The notes beneath the pieces are model-generated. The model searched no databases. It was not told the origin of the DNA and saw only the letters and a program-made list of their open reading frames with translations. Of a DNA stretch of 41,346 nt, positions 5,802 through 12,458 are shown one piece after another; the first letter of the stretch is position 1; each line of letters opens with the position of its first letter. This stretch comes from a virus. The DNA is taken from IMG/VR virus record IMGVR_UViG_3300042691_013257, positions 1-41,346 of that record; one strand, written 5' to 3'. The position numbers were made by a program, and so were the translations under genes.

Positions 5802-8031
5802 GGTAATTCACGCCGACGTGGAAACGAGAAGCCCGGTCGATCTCCGCAAGCAGGGGGCCTTCGTATATTTTGAGCACCCGGAAACAACCGTCCTGATGAT
5901 GGCCTATCGTCTCGATGACCAACCGATCCGCATGTGGACCTATGACCGGCCTTGCCCGGATGACCTGCGGGCCGCTCTGGAAGGCGACGCTACAATCGTA
6001 GCGTACAACAGCCAGTTTGAGACGTTGGCGTTCGATTTGTTGGCGGATCGAAAAGGCTGGCCGCGCGTCAGCTATGACCGCTACGTGGACACGGCCGCTG
6101 CTGCGGTCGCGATGGGCCTGCCTCGCGCACTTGGCGATCTAGCGGAAGCCCTCGGGTTGCCCGTCCAAAAAGATAAAGAAGGCGGGCGCTTAATCCGGCT
6201 CTTCTCCATGCCGCGCCGCCCGCGTAAAGGCGAAGACCCAACCGGGCTGTATTGGAACGAACCCCAAGACCACCCGGAAGACTGGCAGAAATTTCTCAGC
6301 TATTGCGCGCGGGATGTAGAAACCGAGGAAGCGGCAGCCGAGCGGCTGGTCCCGCTATCCGACTTCGAGCAACAAGTCTGGCTTCTCGACCAGAAGATAA
6401 ATAGGCGCGGCGCGCGGGTAGACAGGATCAGCGCCGTCGCCGCCACGAACCTTGCCGAGAAAGCGAAGAAGGCCCTTGATCGGGAAATGCGGATCGTCAC
6501 AGGCGGCTATGTCCCGGCCTGTTCCAACCCCGGAAAGTTGATTGAATGGGTCCAAGCCCAAGGCGTTGCGCTGGACAGCGCAGCGAAAGCCGAGATCACC
6601 GATTTGCTGGAACTCGACGACCTGCCTGACCATGTTCGCCGAGCGCTGGAGATCCGACAGGAAGCCGCGAAAACGTCCGTTGCCAAGTTGACGTCGATGA
6701 TATCCCGCGCCAGCCCCGACGATCGTATCCGCGGTGGCTTCATGTATCACGGCGCGTCAACGGGGCGTTGGGTGTCGACCGGAGTTAATCTGGCGAACTT
6801 GCCCAGGCCGCGCAAGATCTTCGACGACACGAAGCCGAACCCCGAGCAACTGTTCCAGGCGTTCCGGCAGGAAGACCCCGACCTTTTGCCCTTCCTCTAC
6901 GGCCCCGAGCTTGGCCGCCCGCTGCATCTGCTCTCTGACGCGATCCGCGGCTTCATCATCGCCGCGCCGGGCCACGAGTTCGTTCAGGCCGACTATTCCA
7001 ACATCGAGGGCAACGTCATCGCGTGGTCGTCGAACGAGGAATGGAAGCTGAAGGCAATCCACGAACTGAACGCCGACCCGTCTTTGCCGGATATGTATCG
7101 GCGCACCGCCGCCGCGATCCTCGGGCTGACCACGGAAGAGGTAACGAAGAAGCATTGGGCGCGTCAGGCCGTAGGCAAGCCGGCAGAGCTTGGTCTCGCC
7201 TACGGCGGCGGTGTGATGGCCTTCGTCACCTTCGCGCGGGCCTACGGGGTGAAGCTCGACAGCATCGCCGCGAATATCATTGCGCAGGCCGATCAGGAAC
7301 GCATCGAAAAGGCGACGAAGCGCTACGAGGGGCAGGCCAAGCGCGGCCTGTCTGGAACGGTCGAACTGTCCCGCGACGCCTGGATCGCCTGCGAGATCGT
7401 CAAGCTTGGCTGGCGCACGCAGAACGCGGCCATCGCGCAGTCATGGAAGGATCTGGAGAACGCGGTGCGCGAGGCCGTTGCTTCGCCGGGGCGGATCGTG
7501 GGTGCTGCCAAGGTCGACTACCTGTTCAAGAACGGCTTCCTGTGGGCGCGGCTGCCGAGTGGCCGATGCCTCGCATACGGAACGCCGAAGCTGAAGGCTC
7601 AAGTTTGGGCCAAGGTCAAGCTGGACGACGGAACGTGGTCGGACAGCGAGGTTATGGACAAGGAAGCCGCCGAGGCCGGCGAGGTGAAGGGGACGGTCAA
7701 GATCGAGGGGGCCACCTCGGACAAGGTCACGGTTCTTGGCGTCGACAGCAAGACGAAGAAGTGGCGGCGCTATGGGCTCTACGGCGGCCTTCTCGCCGAG
7801 AACAATACCCAGGCAATCGCCCGCGACATTCTGGTCAACGGCATGTTCAAGGCGGAAGCTGCGGGCTATCCAATCATCGCGACCGTGTATGACGAAATTC
7901 TAACGGAAGTGCCGATCGGCTACGGCGACCTGGCCGACTTCGAAAGACTGATCTGCGAGCTGCCGTCGTGGGCTGCCGGGCTTCCGCTCACTGCGGGCGG
8001 TTTCCGATCCAAACGTTACAAGAAGGATTAA
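5794..8031 (+). CDS. Family A DNA polymerase with 3'-5' exonuclease
   Basis: A 745-residue phage replicative DNA polymerase of the Pol I family. The N-terminal proofreading domain shows exo I (HADVETRS, D8 and E10), YNSQFETLAFD for exo II and YCARDVETEEAA for exo III. Polymerase motif A is QADYSNIEGNVIAW (D400), motif B is RQAVGKPAELGLAYGGG (K462), and motif C is ATVYDE (D700, E701), in which Tyr replaces the usual His of VHDE. Start is ATG 5794, overlapping the HNH gene stop; upstream in-frame ATG codons would lie inside that gene. Length matches phage DNA polymerase I proteins of the DUF2800-DUF2815 replication module. Confidence 0.95.
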   Translation: MCKVIHADVETRSPVDLRKQGAFVYFEHPETTVLMMAYRLDDQPIRMWTYDRPCPDDLRAALEGDATIVAYNSQFETLAFDLLADRKGWPRVSYDRYVDTAAAAVAMGLPRALGDLAEALGLPVQKDKEGGRLIRLFSMPRRPRKGEDPTGLYWNEPQDHPEDWQKFLSYCARDVETEEAAAERLVPLSDFEQQVWLLDQKINRRGARVDRISAVAATNLAEKAKKALDREMRIVTGGYVPACSNPGKLIEWVQAQGVALDSAAKAEITDLLELDDLPDHVRRALEIRQEAAKTSVAKLTSMISRASPDDRIRGGFMYHGASTGRWVSTGVNLANLPRPRKIFDDTKPNPEQLFQAFRQEDPDLLPFLYGPELGRPLHLLSDAIRGFIIAAPGHEFVQADYSNIEGNVIAWSSNEEWKLKAIHELNADPSLPDMYRRTAAAILGLTTEEVTKKHWARQAVGKPAELGLAYGGGVMAFVTFARAYGVKLDSIAANIIAQADQERIEKATKRYEGQAKRGLSGTVELSRDAWIACEIVKLGWRTQNAAIAQSWKDLENAVREAVASPGRIVGAAKVDYLFKNGFLWARLPSGRCLAYGTPKLKAQVWAKVKLDDGTWSDSEVMDKEAAEAGEVKGTVKIEGATSDKVTVLGVDSKTKKWRRYGLYGGLLAENNTQAIARDILVNGMFKAEAAGYPIIATVYDEILTEVPIGYGDLADFERLICELPSWAAGLPLTAGGFRSKRYKKD

Positions 8032-8033
8032 TT

Positions 8034-8048
8034 TGTCTCTTTTGTCCC
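8034..8048 (+). promoter_or_regulatory. Dispersed 15-bp motif, copy 4
   Basis: TGTCTCTTTTGTCCC immediately after the polymerase stop codon, 62 nt before the nucleotidyltransferase start. Confidence 0.6.
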
Positions 8049-8110
8049 TTTACAGCACGGTACAAACGTAATACGTTTTGAACCAGACCAAGCCAACGAA
8101 GGAGACAATC

Positions 8111-8758
8111 ATGCAGACCCATAACTTCGCCGATTTCTTTGCCCGCTCCAGTGACGTGCTGCCGGAAGAACACGAACTTCTGAAAGCGCTGGAGCGACTT
8201 CCCGCTGTCAGCGACGTCGGCCCTTGGCTGGCGGGCGGGGCGCTCAGGCGCACGCTGCTGCGGCAGCCTCTCGACAGCGACTTCGATTTCTTCTTCGCCT
8301 CGGAAGGCCAGTTCAATCTGTTCTGCGAACGGATCAAGGCCGCTGGCGGCTGGCAGGTGTCGAAGAATGATCACAACACCACGTTCCGGCTGCCATCGGT
8401 CGCGCCGAAGTCAGTTGGCGAAGACGAGTTCAGCGAGTACCAGCCTGAGATCGAAGTCCAGGCGATCACGACGCAGTGGTACGACAGCCTTGAAGCGGTG
8501 CTGGACAGCTTCGACTTCACGCTCTGCCAATTCGGCTTCGACGGGGTTCGGCTGGTCTGCGGCGACTATTCACTGTGGGATCTCGGCCGCAAGCGGCTTG
8601 TGCCGCATCGCCTGACCTTCGGCACGGCCAGTATGCGCCGCCTGCTGAAATACACCAATCAGGGCTATACCATCTGTGCCGGCGGTCTGTCCGAGATCCT
8701 GCGGCAAGTGGTCGAGAAGCCCGACATCATCCAGGCTGAGACACAATACCTCGACTGA
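8111..8758 (+). CDS. CCA-adding/poly(A) polymerase-like nucleotidyltransferase
   Basis: A 215-residue protein with the catalytic signature of the Pol-beta nucleotidyltransferase superfamily: GGALRRTLL at residues 42-50 followed by LDSDFDFFF with D57 and D59, the GG...DxD pattern. A later FDFTLCQFGFDG (D135) resembles the DFTINALAYD element of CCA-adding enzymes and poly(A) polymerase head domains. I place the start at ATG 8111, preceded by AAGGAGACAATC; the upstream ATG 8078 lacks a ribosome-binding site. It could add nucleotides to tRNA or other RNA, or act as a defence/toxin-type NTase; the substrate cannot be read from sequence. A ribbon-helix-helix protein follows after 14 nt. Confidence 0.7.
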   Translation: MQTHNFADFFARSSDVLPEEHELLKALERLPAVSDVGPWLAGGALRRTLLRQPLDSDFDFFFASEGQFNLFCERIKAAGGWQVSKNDHNTTFRLPSVAPKSVGEDEFSEYQPEIEVQAITTQWYDSLEAVLDSFDFTLCQFGFDGVRLVCGDYSLWDLGRKRLVPHRLTFGTASMRRLLKYTNQGYTICAGGLSEILRQVVEKPDIIQAETQYLD

Positions 8759-8772
8759 CAACAGGAGCACCA

Positions 8773-8976
8773 ATGCCCCGCAAGAAATCCAAAGCCCCGC
8801 AATACGGGGTTCCGACCAATTCCGTCACGGTTCGCATCCCGGCCAAGCTGCACGAGGCCATCAAGGTCCGGGCAAAGAAAGACCGCACGACCAAGAGCCG
8901 CAAGATCGTCGAGCTGTTGAGCGACGCGATCGGGCCGGTTGAACCGCCGACAACGGCAGAAAGCGTGTTCGAATGA
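8773..8976 (+). CDS. Ribbon-helix-helix DNA-binding protein
   Basis: A 67-residue Arc/MetJ-type protein. The beta strand NSVTVRIPAKL, then helices HEAIKVRAKKDRTT and KSRKIVELLSDAI, follow the ribbon-helix-helix plan; the N-terminus is basic (MPRKKSK). AGGAG lies 7 nt before the ATG. It would dimerise and bind DNA in the major groove as a repressor or antitoxin. Adjacent to a nucleotidyltransferase-like gene, it could form a regulatory pair, although in known toxin-antitoxin operons the antitoxin more often comes first. The tail ends Glu-Ser-Val-Phe-Glu, matching the shared tip seen in several proteins here. Confidence 0.8.
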   Translation: MPRKKSKAPQYGVPTNSVTVRIPAKLHEAIKVRAKKDRTTKSRKIVELLSDAIGPVEPPTTAESVFE

Positions 8977-9065
8977 GCAAAACAGTCTTCGTCATCTGCC
9001 CGCTTTGCGGCAAAGCAAACGGGCATCGTTACGGCTGTAGTGGCGTCGGAAAGGTGCCGTCATGA
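8973..9065 (+). CDS. 30-aa Cys-rich mini-protein
   Basis: A gene of 31 codons fixed by ATGA overlaps with both neighbours (8973 and 9062). The product contains CPLCGKANGHRYGC, a CxxC knuckle plus a third Cys and a His, enough for a small zinc-binding knuckle. No family is recognised. Its retention in a perfectly coupled gene string argues that it is translated. Confidence 0.6.
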   Translation: MSKTVFVICPLCGKANGHRYGCSGVGKVPS

Positions 9066-9463
9066 TCATCGACGACATCCGCGCCCGCTACCCGGCTTTG
9101 TCCGGCGCGCTGTATTTCTACGAGCCGGGCCAGCCCGTCACGCTGGAAATGATCGACGCCCAGGGCAAGAGCTTTTCGTTCACGGCGCCGACCGTGGCCG
9201 AAGTGATTGCCCAGGCATTCCCTGAACTGACACCCACGGAGCCCGAGCCGACATTATCGCGCGAAGCGACGATGCGGGTCATGTCTAGTCTGGCCGCAGC
9301 GATCAGTCTGTTGGAGCGTTCGCCGAAGAAGGCAGCCGCTTCGAACAAGATGTTTGATCAGATGCTGGACGATTACCGCAAGGCCCTCGCCGCGGCCCGC
9401 GCCGAGCTGAATGAACCCACGGAGCCCGAGCCGGAAGCACCGGCGGCTTCAGTTTTTGATTAA
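9062..9463 (+). CDS. Hypothetical 133-aa protein with -SVFD tail
   Basis: The start ATG overlaps the mini-protein stop. The N-terminal half (residues 1-55) looks folded, with alternating strands and helices. An acidic Pro-Glu linker (PTEPEPTL) leads to a long helix with heptad-like spacing (about residues 68-115), and a second Pro-Glu linker ends in Ala-Ser-Val-Phe-Asp. The layout, domain-linker-helix-linker-tip, suggests an adaptor that docks by its C-terminus. No family is recognised. Confidence 0.72.
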   Translation: MIIDDIRARYPALSGALYFYEPGQPVTLEMIDAQGKSFSFTAPTVAEVIAQAFPELTPTEPEPTLSREATMRVMSSLAAAISLLERSPKKAAASNKMFDQMLDDYRKALAAARAELNEPTEPEPEAPAASVFD

Positions 9464-9473
9464 GGAGACGACC

Positions 9474-9683
9474 ATGACTGACAAACCTGATGTTGAATGC
9501 ACCGAGATCGGAGAGATCGGCAACTACTACGGCGGCCTGTCCGTCAAGCGAGAAGGCGGCAAGTGCTACTGGTCCATTGAGAATTGGGACGGTGATCACT
9601 GGCACGAGATACCCGACTCGCTCTTTGTCGAGCTGCTGAAGCACGAAGAGGATCGGCCGAAGTCGAAGTACCTCACGCGCTGA
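9474..9683 (+). CDS. Hypothetical 69-aa acidic protein
   Basis: Start ATG 9474 is chosen because TAAGGAGACGACC directly precedes it; the GGAGACGACC context recurs before other genes here. The product is small, acidic and aromatic (YYGGLSVKREGGKCYWSIENWDGDHWHEIPDSLF), typical of a compact beta-sheet fold, with a helical C-terminus. No function can be assigned. Confidence 0.75.
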   Translation: MTDKPDVECTEIGEIGNYYGGLSVKREGGKCYWSIENWDGDHWHEIPDSLFVELLKHEEDRPKSKYLTR

Positions 9684-9699
9684 TTTTCCACGCCCTCAC

Positions 9700-9714
9700 T
9701 GTATCTTCTGTATC
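9700..9714 (+). promoter_or_regulatory. Dispersed 15-bp motif, copy 5
   Basis: TGTATCTTCTGTATC in the 41-bp gap before the gene at 9725. Only 10 nt separate it from the start codon, and the ribosome-binding GGAG begins at the base after the motif. That limits where a transcript could begin if the motif is a promoter. Confidence 0.6.
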
Positions 9715-9724
9715 GGAGACGACC

Positions 9725-9961
9725 ATGAAATTCTTCACACTGATCCGCACCGGGACGCTGCAACGCGAGCGTTCCCGCATTGCTGCCAAGCGTGGCCGGC
9801 ATCTTCGCCGTGTCATGCAGTTGGACGCGCAGATCGCCGCGCTCCAAAACGAGCGCAACGAACACTTCGCGGCGGCCTCGGCCTACGTGGACGCCGAGAA
9901 CACGCTGGATCTGCAATCCGGCGCGATGATCGACGTCGAACTTCTGGAGGACGCACGATGA
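9725..9961 (+). CDS. Hypothetical 78-aa coiled-coil protein
   Basis: Start ATG preceded by GGAGACGACC. The product is basic at its N-terminal side (RERSRIAAKRGRHLRRV) and then carries hydrophobic residues at heptad-like spacing up to about residue 50, predicting a coiled coil, with an acidic C-terminus. It could be a small nucleic-acid-binding or adaptor protein; no family is recognised. Overlaps the next gene by 4 nt. Confidence 0.72.
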   Translation: MKFFTLIRTGTLQRERSRIAAKRGRHLRRVMQLDAQIAALQNERNEHFAAASAYVDAENTLDLQSGAMIDVELLEDAR

Positions 9962-10389
9962 CCTATGAAAATTACCGGGAGCCCGGTGAGTTCGGTGAAG
10001 GCGCGACTGTTCGCCAAGTCGAGCCTGTAATCGGCTGGAACGCGCACTGCGACAACCTGATGAAGATCATCTCCAAGCTTGAACTGGAGGTGTCAAATCT
10101 GAAGCAGGATCGTTACCGGCTTGGCCTGGCTATCACCGGCGGCGAGGATGCACCGGGCCTGATCGACAGCCTGCCGACGGATCAACTGGTCGAGATCGCG
10201 CGGGACAACGTCGCCCGGCACATGGGCGACATCGACAGGCTTGTGGCCCTCGAAGACGCCCTCCGCAAGATCGCCGCCTACGACGACGCGGCGGCCAATG
10301 CGTATCTGCGCGCCACCGGCAACTATCGGTGCTTCGACGAGCCCGGCGCCGTTGAGATGGCCCGTGGTGTTTTGGAGGGCGGCTCGTGA
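9958..10389 (+). CDS. Hypothetical 143-aa protein
   Basis: ATG 9958 overlaps the stop of the upstream gene. After an extended N-terminus, residues 25-50 form a likely coiled coil (NLMKIISKLELEVSNLKQ), followed by several amphipathic helices. Composition is ordinary for soluble cytoplasmic protein. No conserved catalytic pattern is visible. It overlaps the next gene through a GTGA junction. Confidence 0.72.
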   Translation: MTYENYREPGEFGEGATVRQVEPVIGWNAHCDNLMKIISKLELEVSNLKQDRYRLGLAITGGEDAPGLIDSLPTDQLVEIARDNVARHMGDIDRLVALEDALRKIAAYDDAAANAYLRATGNYRCFDEPGAVEMARGVLEGGS

Positions 10390-10637
10390 GGAACAAGTAC
10401 GCTGGCACTTGCTATCGCTGCGGCCTGCGCGTCGATCCAGGCGACGGCCATTTCGAATTGTTCCGAGGTGCCTTTCGGGTGCAGCACGCCATCTGCGCGA
10501 TCCAGTACCGGGGAACGCCCGACCCGGAACGCGATGCTGACCGCCAGCGCAAGCTGCGCCATCTCGCCGCCGGGACCGGAAAGTCTGCGCAGCGCGCCCG
10601 GCGGATCCTGCGCAAAGAGTATGGAGATCAGCCATGA
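10386..10637 (+). CDS. Zinc-knuckle-like 83-aa protein
   Basis: Start GTG 10386 overlaps the upstream stop; no better ATG exists. The N-terminus carries CYRCGLRVDPGDGHFELF, a CxxC motif, then QHAICAIQYRG supplying a His and a further Cys, so a single zinc ribbon or knuckle is likely. The C-terminal half is strongly basic (RQRKLRHLAA, RARRILRKEY), compatible with nucleic-acid binding. The family is not recognised. It overlaps the dCMP deaminase by 4 nt. Confidence 0.7.
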   Translation: MRNKYAGTCYRCGLRVDPGDGHFELFRGAFRVQHAICAIQYRGTPDPERDADRQRKLRHLAAGTGKSAQRARRILRKEYGDQP

Positions 10638-11077
10638 TTGACTGGCAGGAATACTACATGGGCTTCGCGCTGCACGCGGCGAAGAAGTCGAAGGACAGCA
10701 CACAGGTCGGCGCGGTTCTCGTCGGCCCTGATGGCGAGATCCGGTTGAGCGGATACAATGGCCCACCGCGTGGCGTGGCCGATCTGCCCGAGCGGCGGGA
10801 GCGGCCGGCGAAGTATCTCTTCGCCTCTCACGCCGAAGCAAATCTCGTCGCCTTTGCCGCCCGTGAGGGTATCCACACCAAGGGCTGCACGGTCTACGTG
10901 ACCCATCATCCATGCTCATCATGCAGTCGCTCGCTGATCCAGGCAGGGATCGTCTGCGTCGTGGTCGGCCCCGGCAAGACGTCCATGCCGGCGGATGAGT
11001 TCGAAGCGGCGGCCACCATGTTCGAAGAAGCGGGCGTGCAGACGTGGTTGCTGGACGAGGGAGGTATTGATGAGTGA
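10634..11077 (+). CDS. dCMP deaminase (zinc-dependent)
   Basis: A 147-residue deoxycytidylate deaminase, converting dCMP to dUMP for thymidylate synthesis during phage replication. The zinc ligands and catalytic Glu are clear: His66-Ala-Glu68 in SHAEANL and Cys94/Cys97 in HHPCSSC. The upstream GYNGPPRGV loop is characteristic of dCMP deaminases rather than tRNA or cytidine deaminases. Length is normal for the family. The start overlaps the zinc-knuckle gene and the end overlaps the next gene by 8 nt. It supplies the nucleotide pool side of the replication module. Confidence 0.92.
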   Translation: MIDWQEYYMGFALHAAKKSKDSTQVGAVLVGPDGEIRLSGYNGPPRGVADLPERRERPAKYLFASHAEANLVAFAAREGIHTKGCTVYVTHHPCSSCSRSLIQAGIVCVVVGPGKTSMPADEFEAAATMFEEAGVQTWLLDEGGIDE

Positions 11078-11423
11078 CCTAGTAGAACGACTTAACCGCA
11101 TCTGGCGCGAAGATCATGACCGGGGATGCCAAGGTCGAGAATATACTTGCACCTGCGGCTTTGACGAAAACGCTTTCAAGACGGCGAAGGAAGCGGTTGA
11201 CGAGATCGAACGCCTGACAGTCGGTCAGCCGATCAGTACTGCGCAGCCTGGTCAGCAGATGCTGGCGTATGAGCCGGGCTATGGCTGGCTTATCGTCTCG
11301 AAGCAGATGGACGGCTCGTTCTTGCAGAAGAGCAGCGGCAACTTTTGGATGGAGGTTCCGGTATCGGTGCAATTCACGCACTGGCTGCCATATCCGGGTT
11401 TTCTCAAGGAGAAGGCGCAATGA
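11070..11423 (+). CDS. DUF551-like 117-aa protein
   Basis: Start ATG lies inside the end of the deaminase gene (8-nt overlap). The N-terminal part contains TCTCGFDENAF with two Cys and a helix; the C-terminal part (MLAYEPGYGWLIVSK ... FTHWLPYPGF) has the HW-x-P-x-P ending typical of DUF551 domains, found in many small phage proteins of unknown role. It overlaps the next gene by 4 nt. Confidence 0.7.
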   Translation: MSDLVERLNRIWREDHDRGCQGREYTCTCGFDENAFKTAKEAVDEIERLTVGQPISTAQPGQQMLAYEPGYGWLIVSKQMDGSFLQKSSGNFWMEVPVSVQFTHWLPYPGFLKEKAQ

Positions 11424-11674
11424 CCACGCCGAGAAAGAAGCTGGACGCCGAGGTCGAAGCGATCGCGGCGAAATACGGGCTGACGGCCCACGAGGCTATC
11501 CATGTCGGGCGACGGGCCAAGCGCATGATCGTTCGGTTCGAGATCTATGCTCATGTGGTGGCGCACTACGGCAACATCGCAGCGGCGGCCCGGTATCTGG
11601 GCAAGGACAAGACGACGGTGCTGAACGGCATCAACAAACGAAAAGGGCAAGCTCAGTGTCAGATGGAAGAGTAA
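11420..11674 (+). CDS. DnaA domain IV-like DNA-binding protein
   Basis: An 84-residue protein starting at ATG 11420, which overlaps the upstream stop and follows AAGGAGAAGG. The C-terminal two thirds (VVAHYGNIAAAARYLGKDKTTVLNGINKRKG) resembles the helix-turn-helix domain IV of DnaA, where the DHTTVLHA signature contacts the DnaA box; here it reads DKTTVLNG. There is no ATPase part, so it is only a DNA reader. It may recognise an origin or compete with host DnaA (inference). The last codons overlap the following HTH gene, whose GTG start is at 11656. Confidence 0.72.
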   Translation: MTTPRKKLDAEVEAIAAKYGLTAHEAIHVGRRAKRMIVRFEIYAHVVAHYGNIAAAARYLGKDKTTVLNGINKRKGQAQCQMEE

Positions 11675-11937
11675 ACAATGGCCGTCCTGCGGGACGCGCC
11701 GGGTATGCGTTGCACAGCGTCAAGAAGCCGGCCGAGACAGCCAGCAAGGTAGTGCGGGAGTTGTTCGACATCATCGACCGCACCGACTTGCCGGCTGCTG
11801 CGGTGGCCCGTGAAACGGGATGCCATCGGGTCAGCCTGTCGCGCTGGAAGCACGGACTGTCTTCCCCGACGATCCTGGACGTCGAAGCCCTCGCGGAAGT
11901 TCTCGGGTATGAGCTGGTCCTGAAGCCGCGCGAGTGA
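11656..11937 (+). CDS. XRE-family helix-turn-helix regulator
   Basis: A 93-residue protein with a Cro/CI-type HTH: LPAAAVARETGCHRVSLSRWKHGLSSPTILDVEALAEVLGYELVL. The frame has no ATG; GTG 11656, inside the end of the DnaA-like gene, is the most plausible start, though its ribosome-binding site is weak and coupling probably drives initiation. The C-terminal EVLGYELVLKP ending is typical of small XRE regulators. It is the only candidate transcriptional repressor of this class in view and sits directly before motif copy 6, so it could bind there. Confidence 0.75.
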   Translation: MSDGRVNNGRPAGRAGYALHSVKKPAETASKVVRELFDIIDRTDLPAAAVARETGCHRVSLSRWKHGLSSPTILDVEALAEVLGYELVLKPRE

Positions 11938-11952
11938 TGTATCTTTTGTCTC
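11938..11952 (+). promoter_or_regulatory. Dispersed 15-bp motif, copy 6
   Basis: TGTATCTTTTGTCTC, identical to copy 2, starting at the base after the XRE gene stop. The next start codon is 122 nt downstream. Confidence 0.65.
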
Positions 11953-11971
11953 GTCCGTGATGGACAGACAA
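11946..11971 (+). other. Hairpin overlapping motif copy 6
   Basis: TTGTCT-C-GTCC, loop GTGAT, GGAC-AGACAA: ten base pairs with one bulged C. There is no T-run after it. The same motif-plus-inverted-repeat arrangement occurs at 2758-2795. Confidence 0.55.
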
Positions 11972-12011
11972 GACGGGGCGGGGTTATAGTGGTCATCTTC
12001 TGAAAAAGAAG

Positions 12012-12041
12012 GAGCGGCGCACCGGCAAGAATGCGCCGCTC
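12012..12041 (+). other. Strong GC hairpin in leader of zinc-finger gene
   Basis: Perfect 10-bp arms GAGCGGCGCA (12012-12021) and TGCGCCGCTC (12032-12041) with a 10-nt loop. It lies in the 137-bp leader before GTG 12075 and lacks a T-run, so an mRNA structure or processing site is more likely than an intrinsic terminator. Confidence 0.6.
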
Positions 12042-12074
12042 AATAACGGATCACGCTATGAAGGAGCGATCACC

Positions 12075-12383
12075 GTGACTACAATATATGACACCTTACT
12101 GTCTGGCAAACCCCCACATGCTGCTTTCACGTGCCGCCCGTGCAAAGGTACGGGCATCGACGAGAACCTGTTCTTCGTTGAAGCACCGCACTCGTGCAAG
12201 AAATGCGACGGCGTCGGTTATGTCTCGCGAGAGACGGCAATCGAGCAGGCTGACGTGTATTGGGACCATGCTTCCCTGCTCGTCGAGTGCAATCTCATGC
12301 CAATTTCTGCGGATAAAGAGACACGGGACGAATTGCGCCCGCTCTACGACCTCGTGGGCGTCAAAGCACCCTGGAACCGCTAA
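12075..12383 (+). CDS. DnaJ-type zinc-finger protein
   Basis: A 102-residue protein starting at GTG 12075 with GAAGGAGCG upstream. It carries two CxxCxGxG-like motifs, CRPCKGTG (about residue 20) and CKKCDGVG (about residue 41), which together would bind one zinc ion as in half of the DnaJ cysteine-rich domain. There is no J domain. Such single-zinc-finger proteins are frequent in phages, usually without known role. Strong GC hairpins lie on both sides of the gene. Confidence 0.75.
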   Translation: MTTIYDTLLSGKPPHAAFTCRPCKGTGIDENLFFVEAPHSCKKCDGVGYVSRETAIEQADVYWDHASLLVECNLMPISADKETRDELRPLYDLVGVKAPWNR

Positions 12384-12397
12384 CCCGTAAACGCGGA

Positions 12398-12427
12398 AGC
12401 GGCGGTGCCGTCCGACAGCCCGCCGCT
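12398..12427 (+). other. GC hairpin after zinc-finger gene
   Basis: Arms AGCGGCGG (12398-12405) and CCGCCGCT (12420-12427) with a 14-nt loop in the 75-bp gap before the next gene. No T-run follows. It resembles the hairpin at 12012-12041 in stem sequence (both contain GCGGCG). Confidence 0.5.
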
Positions 12428-12458
12428 CCCATAGTCCCCGCTGAATAGGAGCGAAAAC

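Noticed and set aside
7023-7892. Rightward open frame of 289 codons inside the DNA polymerase gene
   Set aside because: Unlike the methyltransferase overlap it has no ribosome-binding site and no recognisable motif; composition is Arg/Gly-rich frame-shift shadow.
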